Shown here in pieces: positions 1 to 6,290 of a DNA stretch of 14,882 bases. A program made the position numbers and the translations under genes. How positions within the stretch are numbered: position 1 is the first letter of the stretch; each line of letters opens with the position of its first letter. The notes beneath the pieces are model-generated. The model was not told where the DNA came from and ran no database searches. It saw only the letters and a list, made by a program, of their open reading frames with translations. The stretch comes from Candidatus Aminicenantota bacterium. GTDB lineage: Bacteria > Acidobacteriota > B3-B38 > Guanabaribacteriales > B3-B38. The stretch is taken from assembly GCA_029880275.1 (NCBI GenBank), contig JAOUOQ010000023.1, positions 1 through 14,882 on the forward strand, read 5' to 3'.

Positions 1-503
1 AAGCCCTTACCCCCTCCGCCGGTAGCCGCCTTAAGCATCAGGGGAAAACCGACTTTGCTTGCTATGTCGCTTAGCTCTTCCAGGGAACCCACCCCCTCGC
101 AAGTGCCCGGCACGACGGGTACTCCTGCTTCGGTCATCATCCGCCGGGAGGTGAGCTTGCTCCCTATAAGCCGGATTGACTCTGCAGAGGGACCGATGAA
201 CACCAGGCCGGCTTCCTGACAGGCAAGGGGAAATTTGGGATTCTCCGCCAGAAAGCCGTAGCCGGGATGAATGGCCTGGGCACCAGAGCTTTTGGCTACC
301 TCTATTATCTTATCAGTGCGGAGATAGCTCTCCGCCGATGGCGGCGGACCGATGAGGTAGGCTTCGTCGGCAAAGCGGAGATGGAGCGCCTGTCGGTCGG
401 CTTCGGAATAGACCGCCACCGTCCCCATGCCCATCTCCCGACAGGCACGCATCACCCGGATGGCAATCTCCCCCCGATTGGCAACCAGAACCTTCTTAAA
501 CAT
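1..503 (-). CDS. accC: Biotin carboxylase (acetyl/propionyl-CoA carboxylase subunit), N-terminal 167 residues, cut by window edge
   Basis: Biotin carboxylase uses ATP and bicarbonate to carboxylate the biotin of a carrier protein in the cytoplasm; the carboxyl group then goes to an acyl-CoA. The visible part begins MFKKVLVANRGEIAIRV, the classic start of this family. It continues through the pre-ATP-grasp domain (VAVYSEADRQALHLRFADEA, AIHPGYGFLAENP) into the glycine-rich ATP-binding loop TGGGGKG, reached at about residues 161-167 as the window ends. The start is ATG at 503, with AAGGAG only one base upstream, an unusually short spacing. The start codon lies inside the last codons of the preceding AT-rich gene (ATGTTTAA overlap), which suggests translational coupling. 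The carboxyltransferase partner sits at 2909-4459. Whether the full gene is a simple AccC or a longer pyruvate or propionyl carboxylase alpha chain cannot be seen. Confidence 0.95.
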   Translation of the reverse strand, partial: MFKKVLVANRGEIAIRVMRACREMGMGTVAVYSEADRQALHLRFADEAYLIGPPPSAESYLRTDKIIEVAKSSGAQAIHPGYGFLAENPKFPLACQEAGLVFIGPSAESIRLIGSKLTSRRMMTEAGVPVVPGTCEGVGSLEELSDIASKVGFPLMLKAATGGGGKG

Positions 504-1350
504 GCTCCTTACTTAATTCTTTAGGAAAAGCTTCACAAAATCTATTTAGGGCTTCTTGAAGACAATCATCTTGACCTAATTGAAAAACCTCATTCAATTG
601 ATTTATAATTCTCAATAAAAAGTCACAATTTGAAAAAATAACTTGTGTAATTAAATGATCTGTTATTGCAATAATAAATCTGGTGATATTATTATTTTCT
701 ATTACGTAATATCTAGAACTCTCTATATTAGAGTGAACTAAGTTTGAAAAAGGGCAATATATAGATATATAATAATCCTTCAATCCAATATCTTTAGCCA
801 TTTCTTCACAAGATTTACCAGACCACCATCTTTTGTTAGGGTATAATTTTTCATGTTCTTCATAATTTTTGTTTATTTCTTCTTTCCTTTCATCTGATAG
901 TCTATCGTATACTTCATAAAATAAATTGCTTAGAGAAATTTTATTCAAATATTTTCTTGATAATATATGAGAATAATAAATATAATTTTTAGCTCTATTA
1001 TCCTGATCCTCTTTTGATATATAGAGAAAATTTGTCAATAGTTCGAATTGACATCTAATTAGAACAGCAGCATCTTCACCGAAGCCATTTTCAGTTAATA
1101 ATTTTATAGATCTGAAAGTTTTGAGGCCTTTTGCAAGAAAATAATTTGCAACTTCCTTAAAAACTGAATCAGGTTTAATTAACTTTTCTTTATTATTTTT
1201 AATAAAATTGAATGCTAATTCAGCAAGCTCTTCTTGGAAGCTAAACTGATGTTTGTAAGACAAAATTAATTTATTTTTCCAATCCTTTTCTCGGTTCAGT
1301 AAATCCTGATAATTGTCTAATTCTTTATTTGAATATTTTTTATCTTCCAA
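496..1350 (-). CDS. DUF5677-like protein of unknown function, probably horizontally acquired
   Basis: A 284-residue soluble protein, mostly helical by composition. The central stretch around residues 95-115 (AAVLIRCQFELLTNFLYI) and the later WWSGKSCEEMA and LVHSN segments resemble the DUF5677 family, a guess from memory of its conserved R..E, WSG and H positions. No biochemical role is known to me. The start is TTG at 1350, preceded by GAGGG four bases upstream; there is no nearby ATG. Base composition is strikingly low, about 25-30% G+C by eye against 55-65% in the adjacent accC and mmdA, and codons are A/T-ending throughout. Its final residues (SKEHV) are encoded by the accC ribosome-binding site and start codon, so the insertion joint must lie just upstream of accC. 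It has its own promoter candidate at 1366-1394. It interrupts an acyl-CoA carboxylase locus and has no obvious link to that pathway. Confidence 0.8.
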   Translation of the reverse strand: MEDKKYSNKELDNYQDLLNREKDWKNKLILSYKHQFSFQEELAELAFNFIKNNKEKLIKPDSVFKEVANYFLAKGLKTFRSIKLLTENGFGEDAAVLIRCQFELLTNFLYISKEDQDNRAKNYIYYSHILSRKYLNKISLSNLFYEVYDRLSDERKEEINKNYEEHEKLYPNKRWWSGKSCEEMAKDIGLKDYYISIYCPFSNLVHSNIESSRYYVIENNNITRFIIAITDHLITQVIFSNCDFLLRIINQLNEVFQLGQDDCLQEALNRFCEAFPKELSKEHV

Positions 1351-1365
1351 AGCACCCTCACTAAT

Positions 1366-1394
1366 ATTATATAATCTCTATCGCTTCTTTTAAA
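1366..1394 (-). promoter_or_regulatory. Candidate sigma-70-like promoter for the DUF5677-like gene (and accC)
   Basis: On the minus strand TTTAAA (1394-1389) is followed after 17 bases by a perfect TATAAT (1371-1366). Transcription would start near 1360, leaving a leader of about ten bases that carries the GAGGG SD before the TTG at 1350. The region is AT-rich, so chance matches are easier here than elsewhere. Confidence 0.4.
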
Positions 1395-1412
1395 GTCGCT
1401 ATGCTCTCCATT

Positions 1413-1502
1413 TTAAAGCTTTATGAGATCCCTAATGCAACTCTCTTGAACCACCTGGTAAACCTTCGCCTGTTTCCACCATCTTTCGGCTTCTATTTTC
1501 AT
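1413..1502 (-). pseudogene. Possible remnant of a HEPN-domain gene (29 codons)
   Basis: The gap between the metallophosphoesterase and the AT-rich gene contains a short reading frame beginning MKIEAERWWKQAKVYQVV. AERWWKQA resembles the start of small HEPN-domain proteins found in nucleotidyltransferase-HEPN toxin-antitoxin pairs. It stops after 29 residues and has no clear SD. A second 14-codon frame, MESIATLKEAIEII, follows immediately (1411-1367). Either could be chance; the resemblance is short, so confidence is low. Confidence 0.2.
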
Positions 1503-1552
1503 CGCAAGTAACGAAAAGCAGTCAGTAAATCTTGTGTGCTATTGTATCAAAG

Positions 1553-2281
1553 TTATATTTTATATACAAGTTTCTTTTGCCCGGTGGCTGATGAGACGCG
1601 GTATATTTTTAATGCCCTGCCTGGGTCAAGCTCTATGTAGTTGTAAGACTGTTCAATATGGGCTTTAATGCGCAAGGTGGTGGCGGTGCCGGCGTAAAGG
1701 AAGACGATACCGTTGAGAACCCACAGCCAGGGGACATGCTTATGTCCGCACAGAACCAGATTTACCCCCAGCTCAGCTATCAGCTTCAGCACATCACCGG
1801 CATCAACCGGTATGTTCCGCTCCCTGCCGGTGTCGGGAATGGGAATCAGGTGGTGGTGGAGCACCAGAATCTTGAAGTCCTCGCCGCTGAGGTTCTCCCT
1901 TATAAAGGGATATGATACTCTGCCTATGTGCCCATCGTCGATATCGGGCTCGCTGGAGTCAATCCCCACCATCTTGATACCCTTACGGGCGCAGACCGGA
2001 TAGCGGGTGCCGAAAAGCTCGTCAAACAGCGCATCACCCGCATTGCGGGAGTCGTGATTCCCCGGAACGATGAGCTTGTTTTCAGTCTCAATTCGGTCGA
2101 TGTAGTTTTTTGCATCCAAATACTCGTGGTAATAGCCATCGTCGGTGAGGTCGCCGCTGATGACCACACAAGAGGGCTTCATCTGGTTGACCTGCCGGAT
2201 TACCTTTTCCCCCAGCTCGTCGCTAAAGTATTGCCTGCCGACATGGATATCGGACAGATGAATCAACTTCACTCTTGTCAT
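1553..2281 (-). CDS. Calcineurin-like metallophosphoesterase
   Basis: A 242-residue cytoplasmic phosphohydrolase of the calcineurin-like superfamily, which uses two metal ions to cleave phosphomono- or diesters. All the metal-binding blocks are present in order: DIH at residues 11-13, GDLTD at 43-47, GNHD at 74-77, a histidine block HHH at 142-144 and GHKH at 179-182. This layout resembles small cAMP-phosphodiesterase-like (CpdA/class III) members, but the substrate cannot be read from sequence. I chose ATG at 2281, nine bases after GGAGGG; a TTG two codons earlier (2287) is only three bases from the SD and is less likely. There is no predicted signal peptide. The gene lies downstream of the nitroreductase but is separated from it by a terminator-like hairpin, so it may be only partly co-transcribed. 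Confidence 0.9.
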   Translation of the reverse strand: MTRVKLIHLSDIHVGRQYFSDELGEKVIRQVNQMKPSCVVISGDLTDDGYYHEYLDAKNYIDRIETENKLIVPGNHDSRNAGDALFDELFGTRYPVCARKGIKMVGIDSSEPDIDDGHIGRVSYPFIRENLSGEDFKILVLHHHLIPIPDTGRERNIPVDAGDVLKLIAELGVNLVLCGHKHVPWLWVLNGIVFLYAGTATTLRIKAHIEQSYNYIELDPGRALKIYRVSSATGQKKLVYKI

Positions 2282-2290
2282 CGGCAAAAA

Positions 2291-2332
2291 CCCTCCCCCC
2301 TCAGAAAAAAGTCCTTTTGGGAAAAGGGGGAG
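2291..2332 (-). promoter_or_regulatory. Terminator-like hairpin whose flank can pair with the metallophosphoesterase SD
   Basis: Reading the minus strand after the nitroreductase stop, CCTTTT-CCC-AAAAGG (2327-2313) forms a perfect six-base-pair hairpin, followed by AC and TTTTTT (2310-2305), which looks like a weak intrinsic terminator. An overlapping, longer pairing is also possible: CTCCCCC (2332-2326) is complementary to GGGGGAG (2299-2293), which forms part of the purine-rich SD of the metallophosphoesterase. The two folds share bases and exclude each other. Confidence 0.5.
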
Positions 2333-2854
2333 CTACTTACCTCCCCATCTCTCCCACATCACAATCTCCCCCAAAGCTTTGCGGGACTTCTTTCCTGGCG
2401 GTTCCTTTGCAGGGTAACCGAGGGTAAGGAGCTGCACCACCCTTATCTGCGTTGGTATGCCGAGGATTTTGCGCACCTCATCTTCGTAGAAGGAGCCGAC
2501 CCAGCAGGTGCCCAGCCCCTCCTCGACCGCCTTCAGGGTTATATGGTCCACGGCGATAGCCACATCTATGGGATAGCTCAGTTGTCCACAGCGCATCACA
2601 TAATTATCGGTCTCAGCGCAGGCGGCTATGACCACCGGTGCCTCTGCGACAAACTTCTGGCGATTAGCAGCCACCATCAGCTTCTGGCGCGTGTCCTCTG
2701 AACGAACTACCACAAAGCGCCACTCCTGCAAATTGCAGGCAGAGGGAGCCAATCGGGCGGCTTCCAGCACCCTAGTTAACTTCTCCTCCTCAACGGGCTT
2801 ATCGAGATAATGGCGAACACTCCACCTTTTGCAGATAGCCTCCATCACATCCAT
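2333..2854 (-). CDS. Nitroreductase-family FMN oxidoreductase
   Basis: A 173-residue flavoprotein of the nitroreductase family, normally an FMN-binding homodimer that uses NAD(P)H to reduce nitro groups, quinones or flavins. The N-terminal FMN-phosphate motif is seen as KRWSVRHY (Arg10, Ser12, Arg14), followed by LAPSACNLQEWRFVVV at residues 35-50. The C-terminal half has DHITLKAVEEGLGTCWVGSF and a LGYPAKEP turn, all typical. The length suits the short subfamily. I chose ATG at 2854 because a perfect AAAGGAGGT lies six bases upstream; an upstream GTG at 2884 would place this SD inside the coding region. It begins about 55 bases after the carboxyltransferase gene and is probably co-transcribed with it. 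The true substrate is unknown. Confidence 0.93.
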   Translation of the reverse strand: MDVMEAICKRWSVRHYLDKPVEEEKLTRVLEAARLAPSACNLQEWRFVVVRSEDTRQKLMVAANRQKFVAEAPVVIAACAETDNYVMRCGQLSYPIDVAIAVDHITLKAVEEGLGTCWVGSFYEDEVRKILGIPTQIRVVQLLTLGYPAKEPPGKKSRKALGEIVMWERWGGK

Positions 2855-2908
2855 TCTTTTACCTCCTTTAGCAAGGCTCGCCACAGGTAGAAAAGATAGA
2901 AGAAAATA

Positions 2909-4459
2909 TCAGAGAGGGATGTTACCGTGCTTTTTTGGCGGGTTACGGTCGACCTTGTTAAGCAGGGAGTTCAGGGCTATGATTAGCTTGGGGCGGGTGT
3001 ATTTGGGCTCTATCACCTCATCTATAAACCCCCGTTCGGCGGCCACATACGGGTTGGCGAACTTCTCCCGGAACTCAGCAACCTTGGTCTCTTCGTACTT
3101 TGTGGGGTCTTTCTCATCTTTTATATCCCGGCGATAGATTATCTTAACCGCCCCCTCGGGACCCATCACGGCGATCTCGGCGGTCGGGTAAGCGTAGTTG
3201 ATATCGGTGCGGATATGCTTGCTCGCCATAACGCAATAGGCACCACCATAGGCTTTTCTGGTGATAACCGTTATCTTGGGCACGGTGGCTTCGGCAAAGG
3301 CATAGAGGAGCTTCGCCCCATGCTTGATGATCCCTCCATACTCCTGTTCTGTCCCCGGGAGGAATCCTGGCACATCCTCAAAGACAATCAGAGGGATGTT
3401 GAAAGCGTCGCAGAAGCGGACAAAGCGAGCCCCCTTAACCGAGGCGTTAATATCAAGCGTTCCTGCCAGAACCGCCGGCTGGTTAGCCACCACTCCCACC
3501 GAATAGCCGTTCAGCCGGGCAAACCCAACAATCATGTTCTGGGCAAAGTGCTCGTGAACCTCAAAAAAGTAATTGTCGTCCACCACCAGCTTGATTATCT
3601 CCCTTATATCGTAAGGCAGATTGGGGTTGTCAGGGACAATGGTGTTCAGCTCTTCCTCAACACGGTCAGGGCGGTCTTCGGTGGGAATGCGGGGCGGGTC
3701 CTCCCGATTGTTGTCGGGGATGAAGCTCAGAAGCTCGCGGATAGCAGCCAGACACGCCCGGTCGTCTTCCACGGAGAAATGAGCAACTCCGCTTATCTTA
3801 TTGTGCGTGAGGGCACCCCCCAGCTCGACCTTGGTTACTTTTTCGTGGGTCACCGCCTTTATGACATCGGGTCCGGTGATGAACATGTAGCTGGTATCTT
3901 TGACCATGATGATAAAATCGGTGATGGCGGGCGAGTAAACCGCACCCCCGGCGCAGGGACCCATGATGGCGGATATCTGGGGAATGAGCCCTGAAGCGAG
4001 TGTATTGCGCAGAAAGATATCGGCGTAGCCTGCCAGGCTCACCACCCCCTCCTGGATGCGAGCCCCCCCTGAGTCGTTGAGCCCTATCACGGGAGCACCC
4101 ATCCTCATCGCCAGGTCCATTATCTTGCATATTTTAGCGGCGTAAGTCTCACTCAGGGAGCCACCGAAGACGGTGAAGTCCTGGGCGAAGATATAAACCA
4201 ATCTGCCGTTTATGGTACCGTAGCCGGTGACCACGCCATCCCCGGGAATCTTGTTCTTTTCCATGCCGAAATCAATGCAGCGATGAGTGGCCAGCTTGTC
4301 CAACTCCTGGAAGCTCCCTTCATCCAGTAGCAGATGTATACGCTCACGGGCGGACAGCTTACCCTTTTTATGCTGCTGCTCGATCCGCTCTTTTCCACCC
4401 CCCTCCTCTGCTGCCTTAATCTTTTGATATAATTCTTCTATCTTCTTTTCAATACTCAT
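2909..4459 (-). CDS. mmdA: Acyl-CoA carboxylase carboxyltransferase subunit (propionyl-/methylmalonyl-CoA type)
   Basis: A 516-residue subunit that transfers CO2 between carboxybiotin and an acyl-CoA (propionyl-CoA to methylmalonyl-CoA, or the reverse in decarboxylases). Two crotonase-fold halves are evident. The N half has DSGGARIQEG at residues 129-138 and GPCAGGAVYSPA at 167-178, forming an oxyanion-hole region. The C half has DVPGFLPGTEQEYGGIIKHG at 362-381 and YGGAYCVMASKH around 404-415. Length and sequence match the PccB/MmdA family (about 510-520 aa). An Asp at about 419, in KHIRTD, may match the residue linked to propionyl-CoA preference in actinobacterial PccB; that alignment is from memory. 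ATG at 4459 is preceded by AGGAGAG at good spacing. The gene has its own promoter candidate and heads the locus that ends with accC. Acetyl-CoA as substrate cannot be excluded. Confidence 0.95.
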   Translation of the reverse strand: MSIEKKIEELYQKIKAAEEGGGKERIEQQHKKGKLSARERIHLLLDEGSFQELDKLATHRCIDFGMEKNKIPGDGVVTGYGTINGRLVYIFAQDFTVFGGSLSETYAAKICKIMDLAMRMGAPVIGLNDSGGARIQEGVVSLAGYADIFLRNTLASGLIPQISAIMGPCAGGAVYSPAITDFIIMVKDTSYMFITGPDVIKAVTHEKVTKVELGGALTHNKISGVAHFSVEDDRACLAAIRELLSFIPDNNREDPPRIPTEDRPDRVEEELNTIVPDNPNLPYDIREIIKLVVDDNYFFEVHEHFAQNMIVGFARLNGYSVGVVANQPAVLAGTLDINASVKGARFVRFCDAFNIPLIVFEDVPGFLPGTEQEYGGIIKHGAKLLYAFAEATVPKITVITRKAYGGAYCVMASKHIRTDINYAYPTAEIAVMGPEGAVKIIYRRDIKDEKDPTKYEETKVAEFREKFANPYVAAERGFIDEVIEPKYTRPKLIIALNSLLNKVDRNPPKKHGNIPL

Positions 4460-4479
4460 TATTCTCTCCTATGGTGCAA

Positions 4480-4509
4480 ATTATACAAAGAAGAGGGGCT
4501 TAAAATCAA
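4480..4509 (-). promoter_or_regulatory. Candidate promoter of the carboxylase operon
   Basis: On the minus strand TTGATT (4509-4504) and a perfect TATAAT (4485-4480) are separated by 18 bases. Transcription would begin near 4473, giving a leader of only about 14 bases that includes the SD AGGAGAG. It lies in the gap between the divergent mmdA and PPC-domain genes. Confidence 0.5.
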
Positions 4510-4562
4510 GCAATTTCTGGCGAGTGAGCAACCTTCAGCGAGGCCAAAGGGGGAGGAAAAAA

Positions 4563-4591
4563 TTGCATTACTTAGCTTACTCTGATAAACT
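4563..4591 (+). promoter_or_regulatory. Candidate promoter of the PPC-domain gene
   Basis: TTGCAT (4563-4568) is followed after 17 bases by TAAACT (4586-4591), with a TG one base upstream of the -10 (extended -10 element). Transcription would give a leader of about 85 bases before the ATG at 4683. Each hexamer matches the consensus only at four positions. Confidence 0.3.
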
Positions 4592-4682
4592 CCACTGGTA
4601 AGTAAAACAGCACAAACCGAATGGAAAAAAGGGGGATTGCTATTTACCTCCGAAGGGCATTTCATCATCGGGAGAAAAAACC

Positions 4683-5102
4683 ATGAAATGGAGGAAGACT
4701 GAAGGGAGTTATATTCTCAGATTAGAGGAAGAGGATGAGGTAATATCCAGCCTTTCCCAGCTTGCCCACCAGGAAGGGATAAAGGGCGGTACTTTCTGGG
4801 GATTGGGGGCGGTTAAAGAGTCAGTTATCGGTTATTTCGACTCGGAAACTAAGCAATATCAGAAGAAAAACCTCCAGAAGAGCCATGAATTGGTGAGTCT
4901 GCAGGGGACCATAAGCTGGCTGGAGGGTGAGCCTTTTATCCATGCTCATGCAGTCTTGGCAGGGAACGATTTCAGAGCCTATGGCGGGCACCTCTTCTCC
5001 GCCAAGGTCAGCGCCACGGTCGAGCTGTGGGTACATACCCTGGGAGAGGAGTTAAAGAGGTTCTACGAGCCCCATCAAAAAATGAATCTCCTTGAGATTT
5101 GA
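4683..5102 (+). CDS. PPC/DUF296-domain protein
   Basis: A 139-residue single-domain protein of the PPC (plants and prokaryotes conserved, DUF296) family. The domain signature is clear: GGTFWGLGAVKESVIGYFD at residues 35-53, then IHAHAVLAGNDFRAYGGHL around 86-104. The three histidines at 87, 89 and 103 form the cluster conserved in bacterial members and may bind metal. Bacterial PPC proteins form trimers and are often annotated as DNA-binding because plant AHL proteins carry the same domain, but there is no AT-hook here and the function is unknown. ATG at 4683 follows GGGAG by eight bases. It is the only rightward gene in the window, divergent from mmdA, and its TGA directly abuts the stop of the convergent flavoprotein gene. 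Confidence 0.9.
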   Translation: MKWRKTEGSYILRLEEEDEVISSLSQLAHQEGIKGGTFWGLGAVKESVIGYFDSETKQYQKKNLQKSHELVSLQGTISWLEGEPFIHAHAVLAGNDFRAYGGHLFSAKVSATVELWVHTLGEELKRFYEPHQKMNLLEI

Positions 5103-6266
5103 TCATTGAGGAGAGCCCTTGTGCCTCAGGGGTTTTGTCAGGTAGTACCAGATGGACTGGGCTGCTCCGGGAGCCCCTTTCCGCAGAAGCCTCTTTTTGA
5201 GCCGGGTATAGGCTGGCTTTTCCAGGAGGAGCTGGAGAGCAATCTCCCTGAAGTCTCTGCTCGCGGCTGCCAGCCTTAATCCTATCTCTAAAAACCAGGG
5301 AGAATAAAACCTCTTCCTCAATTGAGCTGCCTTGTGAAGCTCACCTAAAAACTCCCTCTGCAGCATCCTGTCATACTCTCCAAGTTCCCCCTTAAGGATA
5401 GCTTCAGCCAGAAGCTGAGCAGATTTCAAGGCATAGTAAATCCCTTCTCTGGTAAGAGGGTCAACCAGCCCGGCGGCATCCCCCACCAGTGCCCAGCGCT
5501 CGCCTGAATACCGCTGGCACAGGAACTCCTCTGCCCTCAGCGAAGGAACCAGCGCCCATTTGAAGCTGGCTTCTATGGTCTCTTTTGAGGGGAGACACTC
5601 CAATATGAACCTCCGGAGGAGGATTTCCAGCTGATGGCTCTCCATCTGACCCAGAGGGGAACCTATGCCTACCGAGGCGTATCCCTGGCGGGGAAACCAC
5701 CAGATATACCCCTCCACTCCCGAAAGAAAACAGACTTTTGCCTTTTCCTCAAATCCCCCCTTAATATAGCCTACCACCGCAAGGCTGAGGTCCCGGGGGT
5801 CAAAGTTTCTCCACAACTGCCGACGGACAATGCTCTTTACCCCATCAGCTCCCACCACGAGGTCTGCCGAATGGCTCCCCTTGTCAGAAATAACCTTCCA
5901 TCGCCCCTTCCTCTTTTCTACCCTCAGTACCTTCTCGGGAATAAAGCGTGCTCCCGATTGCAGCGCCCTATCTATAAGGAAGCGACTCAGCTCCTTTCGA
6001 GAGCAGACATAAAAGGGAGATGAAAGAGGAAAGTCATAACTACTTCCTCCGGGAGTGACAAACTTAATAAAGTGGATTTCCCTTTTCGCTATCTTTTGAC
6101 TTTCTAAAAAAGGGAATTCCCTGATAGCCTTTGAGGTGACCCCACCACCGCAAGGCTTCTCATAAGGGGCAAGATGGTCAAAGAGGAGGTTGGAGCATCC
6201 TTTCTCAGCCAATAGACCCGACAGGTAAGCACCGGCTACCCCGGCACCAACAATAGCAACTTTCAT
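5103..6266 (-). CDS. Geranylgeranyl reductase-family FAD-dependent oxidoreductase
   Basis: A 387-residue flavoprotein of the geranylgeranyl reductase family, members of which saturate isoprenoid double bonds in lipids, menaquinones or chlorophyll precursors. The FAD Rossmann motif GAGVAGAYLSG is at residues 7-17. The family hallmark PYEKPCGGG follows at 34-42, and the flavin-contact motif VVGADGVKS at 137-145. GYIWWFP occurs at 186-192 and the second FAD motif GDAAGLVDPLTREGIYYAL at 262-280. Length is typical. ATG at 6266 lies 24 bases after the antiporter stop, with no strong SD, so translation may depend on coupling to that gene. The substrate is not deducible; menaquinone or a polyprenyl lipid is a reasonable guess, and photosynthetic pigment is unlikely as no pigment genes are nearby. 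Confidence 0.9.
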   Translation of the reverse strand: MKVAIVGAGVAGAYLSGLLAEKGCSNLLFDHLAPYEKPCGGGVTSKAIREFPFLESQKIAKREIHFIKFVTPGGSSYDFPLSSPFYVCSRKELSRFLIDRALQSGARFIPEKVLRVEKRKGRWKVISDKGSHSADLVVGADGVKSIVRRQLWRNFDPRDLSLAVVGYIKGGFEEKAKVCFLSGVEGYIWWFPRQGYASVGIGSPLGQMESHQLEILLRRFILECLPSKETIEASFKWALVPSLRAEEFLCQRYSGERWALVGDAAGLVDPLTREGIYYALKSAQLLAEAILKGELGEYDRMLQREFLGELHKAAQLRKRFYSPWFLEIGLRLAAASRDFREIALQLLLEKPAYTRLKKRLLRKGAPGAAQSIWYYLTKPLRHKGSPQ

Positions 6267-6290
6267 AATGGGCAGCAGAATAACCTGGCT

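Noticed and set aside
1928..2701. A 257-codon plus-strand open frame opposite the phosphoesterase and nitroreductase genes
   Set aside because: It spans two well-identified genes and their gap, lacks any family resemblance and is a shadow frame.
2855..2884. GTG start extending the nitroreductase by ten residues
   Set aside because: The strong AAAGGAGGT would then lie inside the coding sequence, while it is ideally placed for the ATG at 2854.
3215..3994. A 259-codon open frame on the plus strand opposite the carboxyltransferase gene
   Set aside because: It mirrors the codon periodicity of mmdA, has no recognisable domain and would need to overlap a certain gene completely.
4497..4515. GGCTTAAAATCAAGC in the mmdA/PPC gap as a possible extra copy of the hairpin-loop motif
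   Set aside because: Only partial similarity, opposite orientation, and no matching stem pair around it.
4459..4668. A 69-codon minus-strand frame in the gap upstream of mmdA
   Set aside because: No family match, no good ribosome-binding site, and it would cover the mmdA promoter candidate; the composition is not gene-like.
5107..5135. Plus-strand hairpin (TGAGG/CCTCA followed by GGGGTTTT) as a terminator for the PPC-domain gene
   Set aside because: The stem is short with a 12-base loop, has only four T and lies in the flavoprotein coding sequence; too weak to call.
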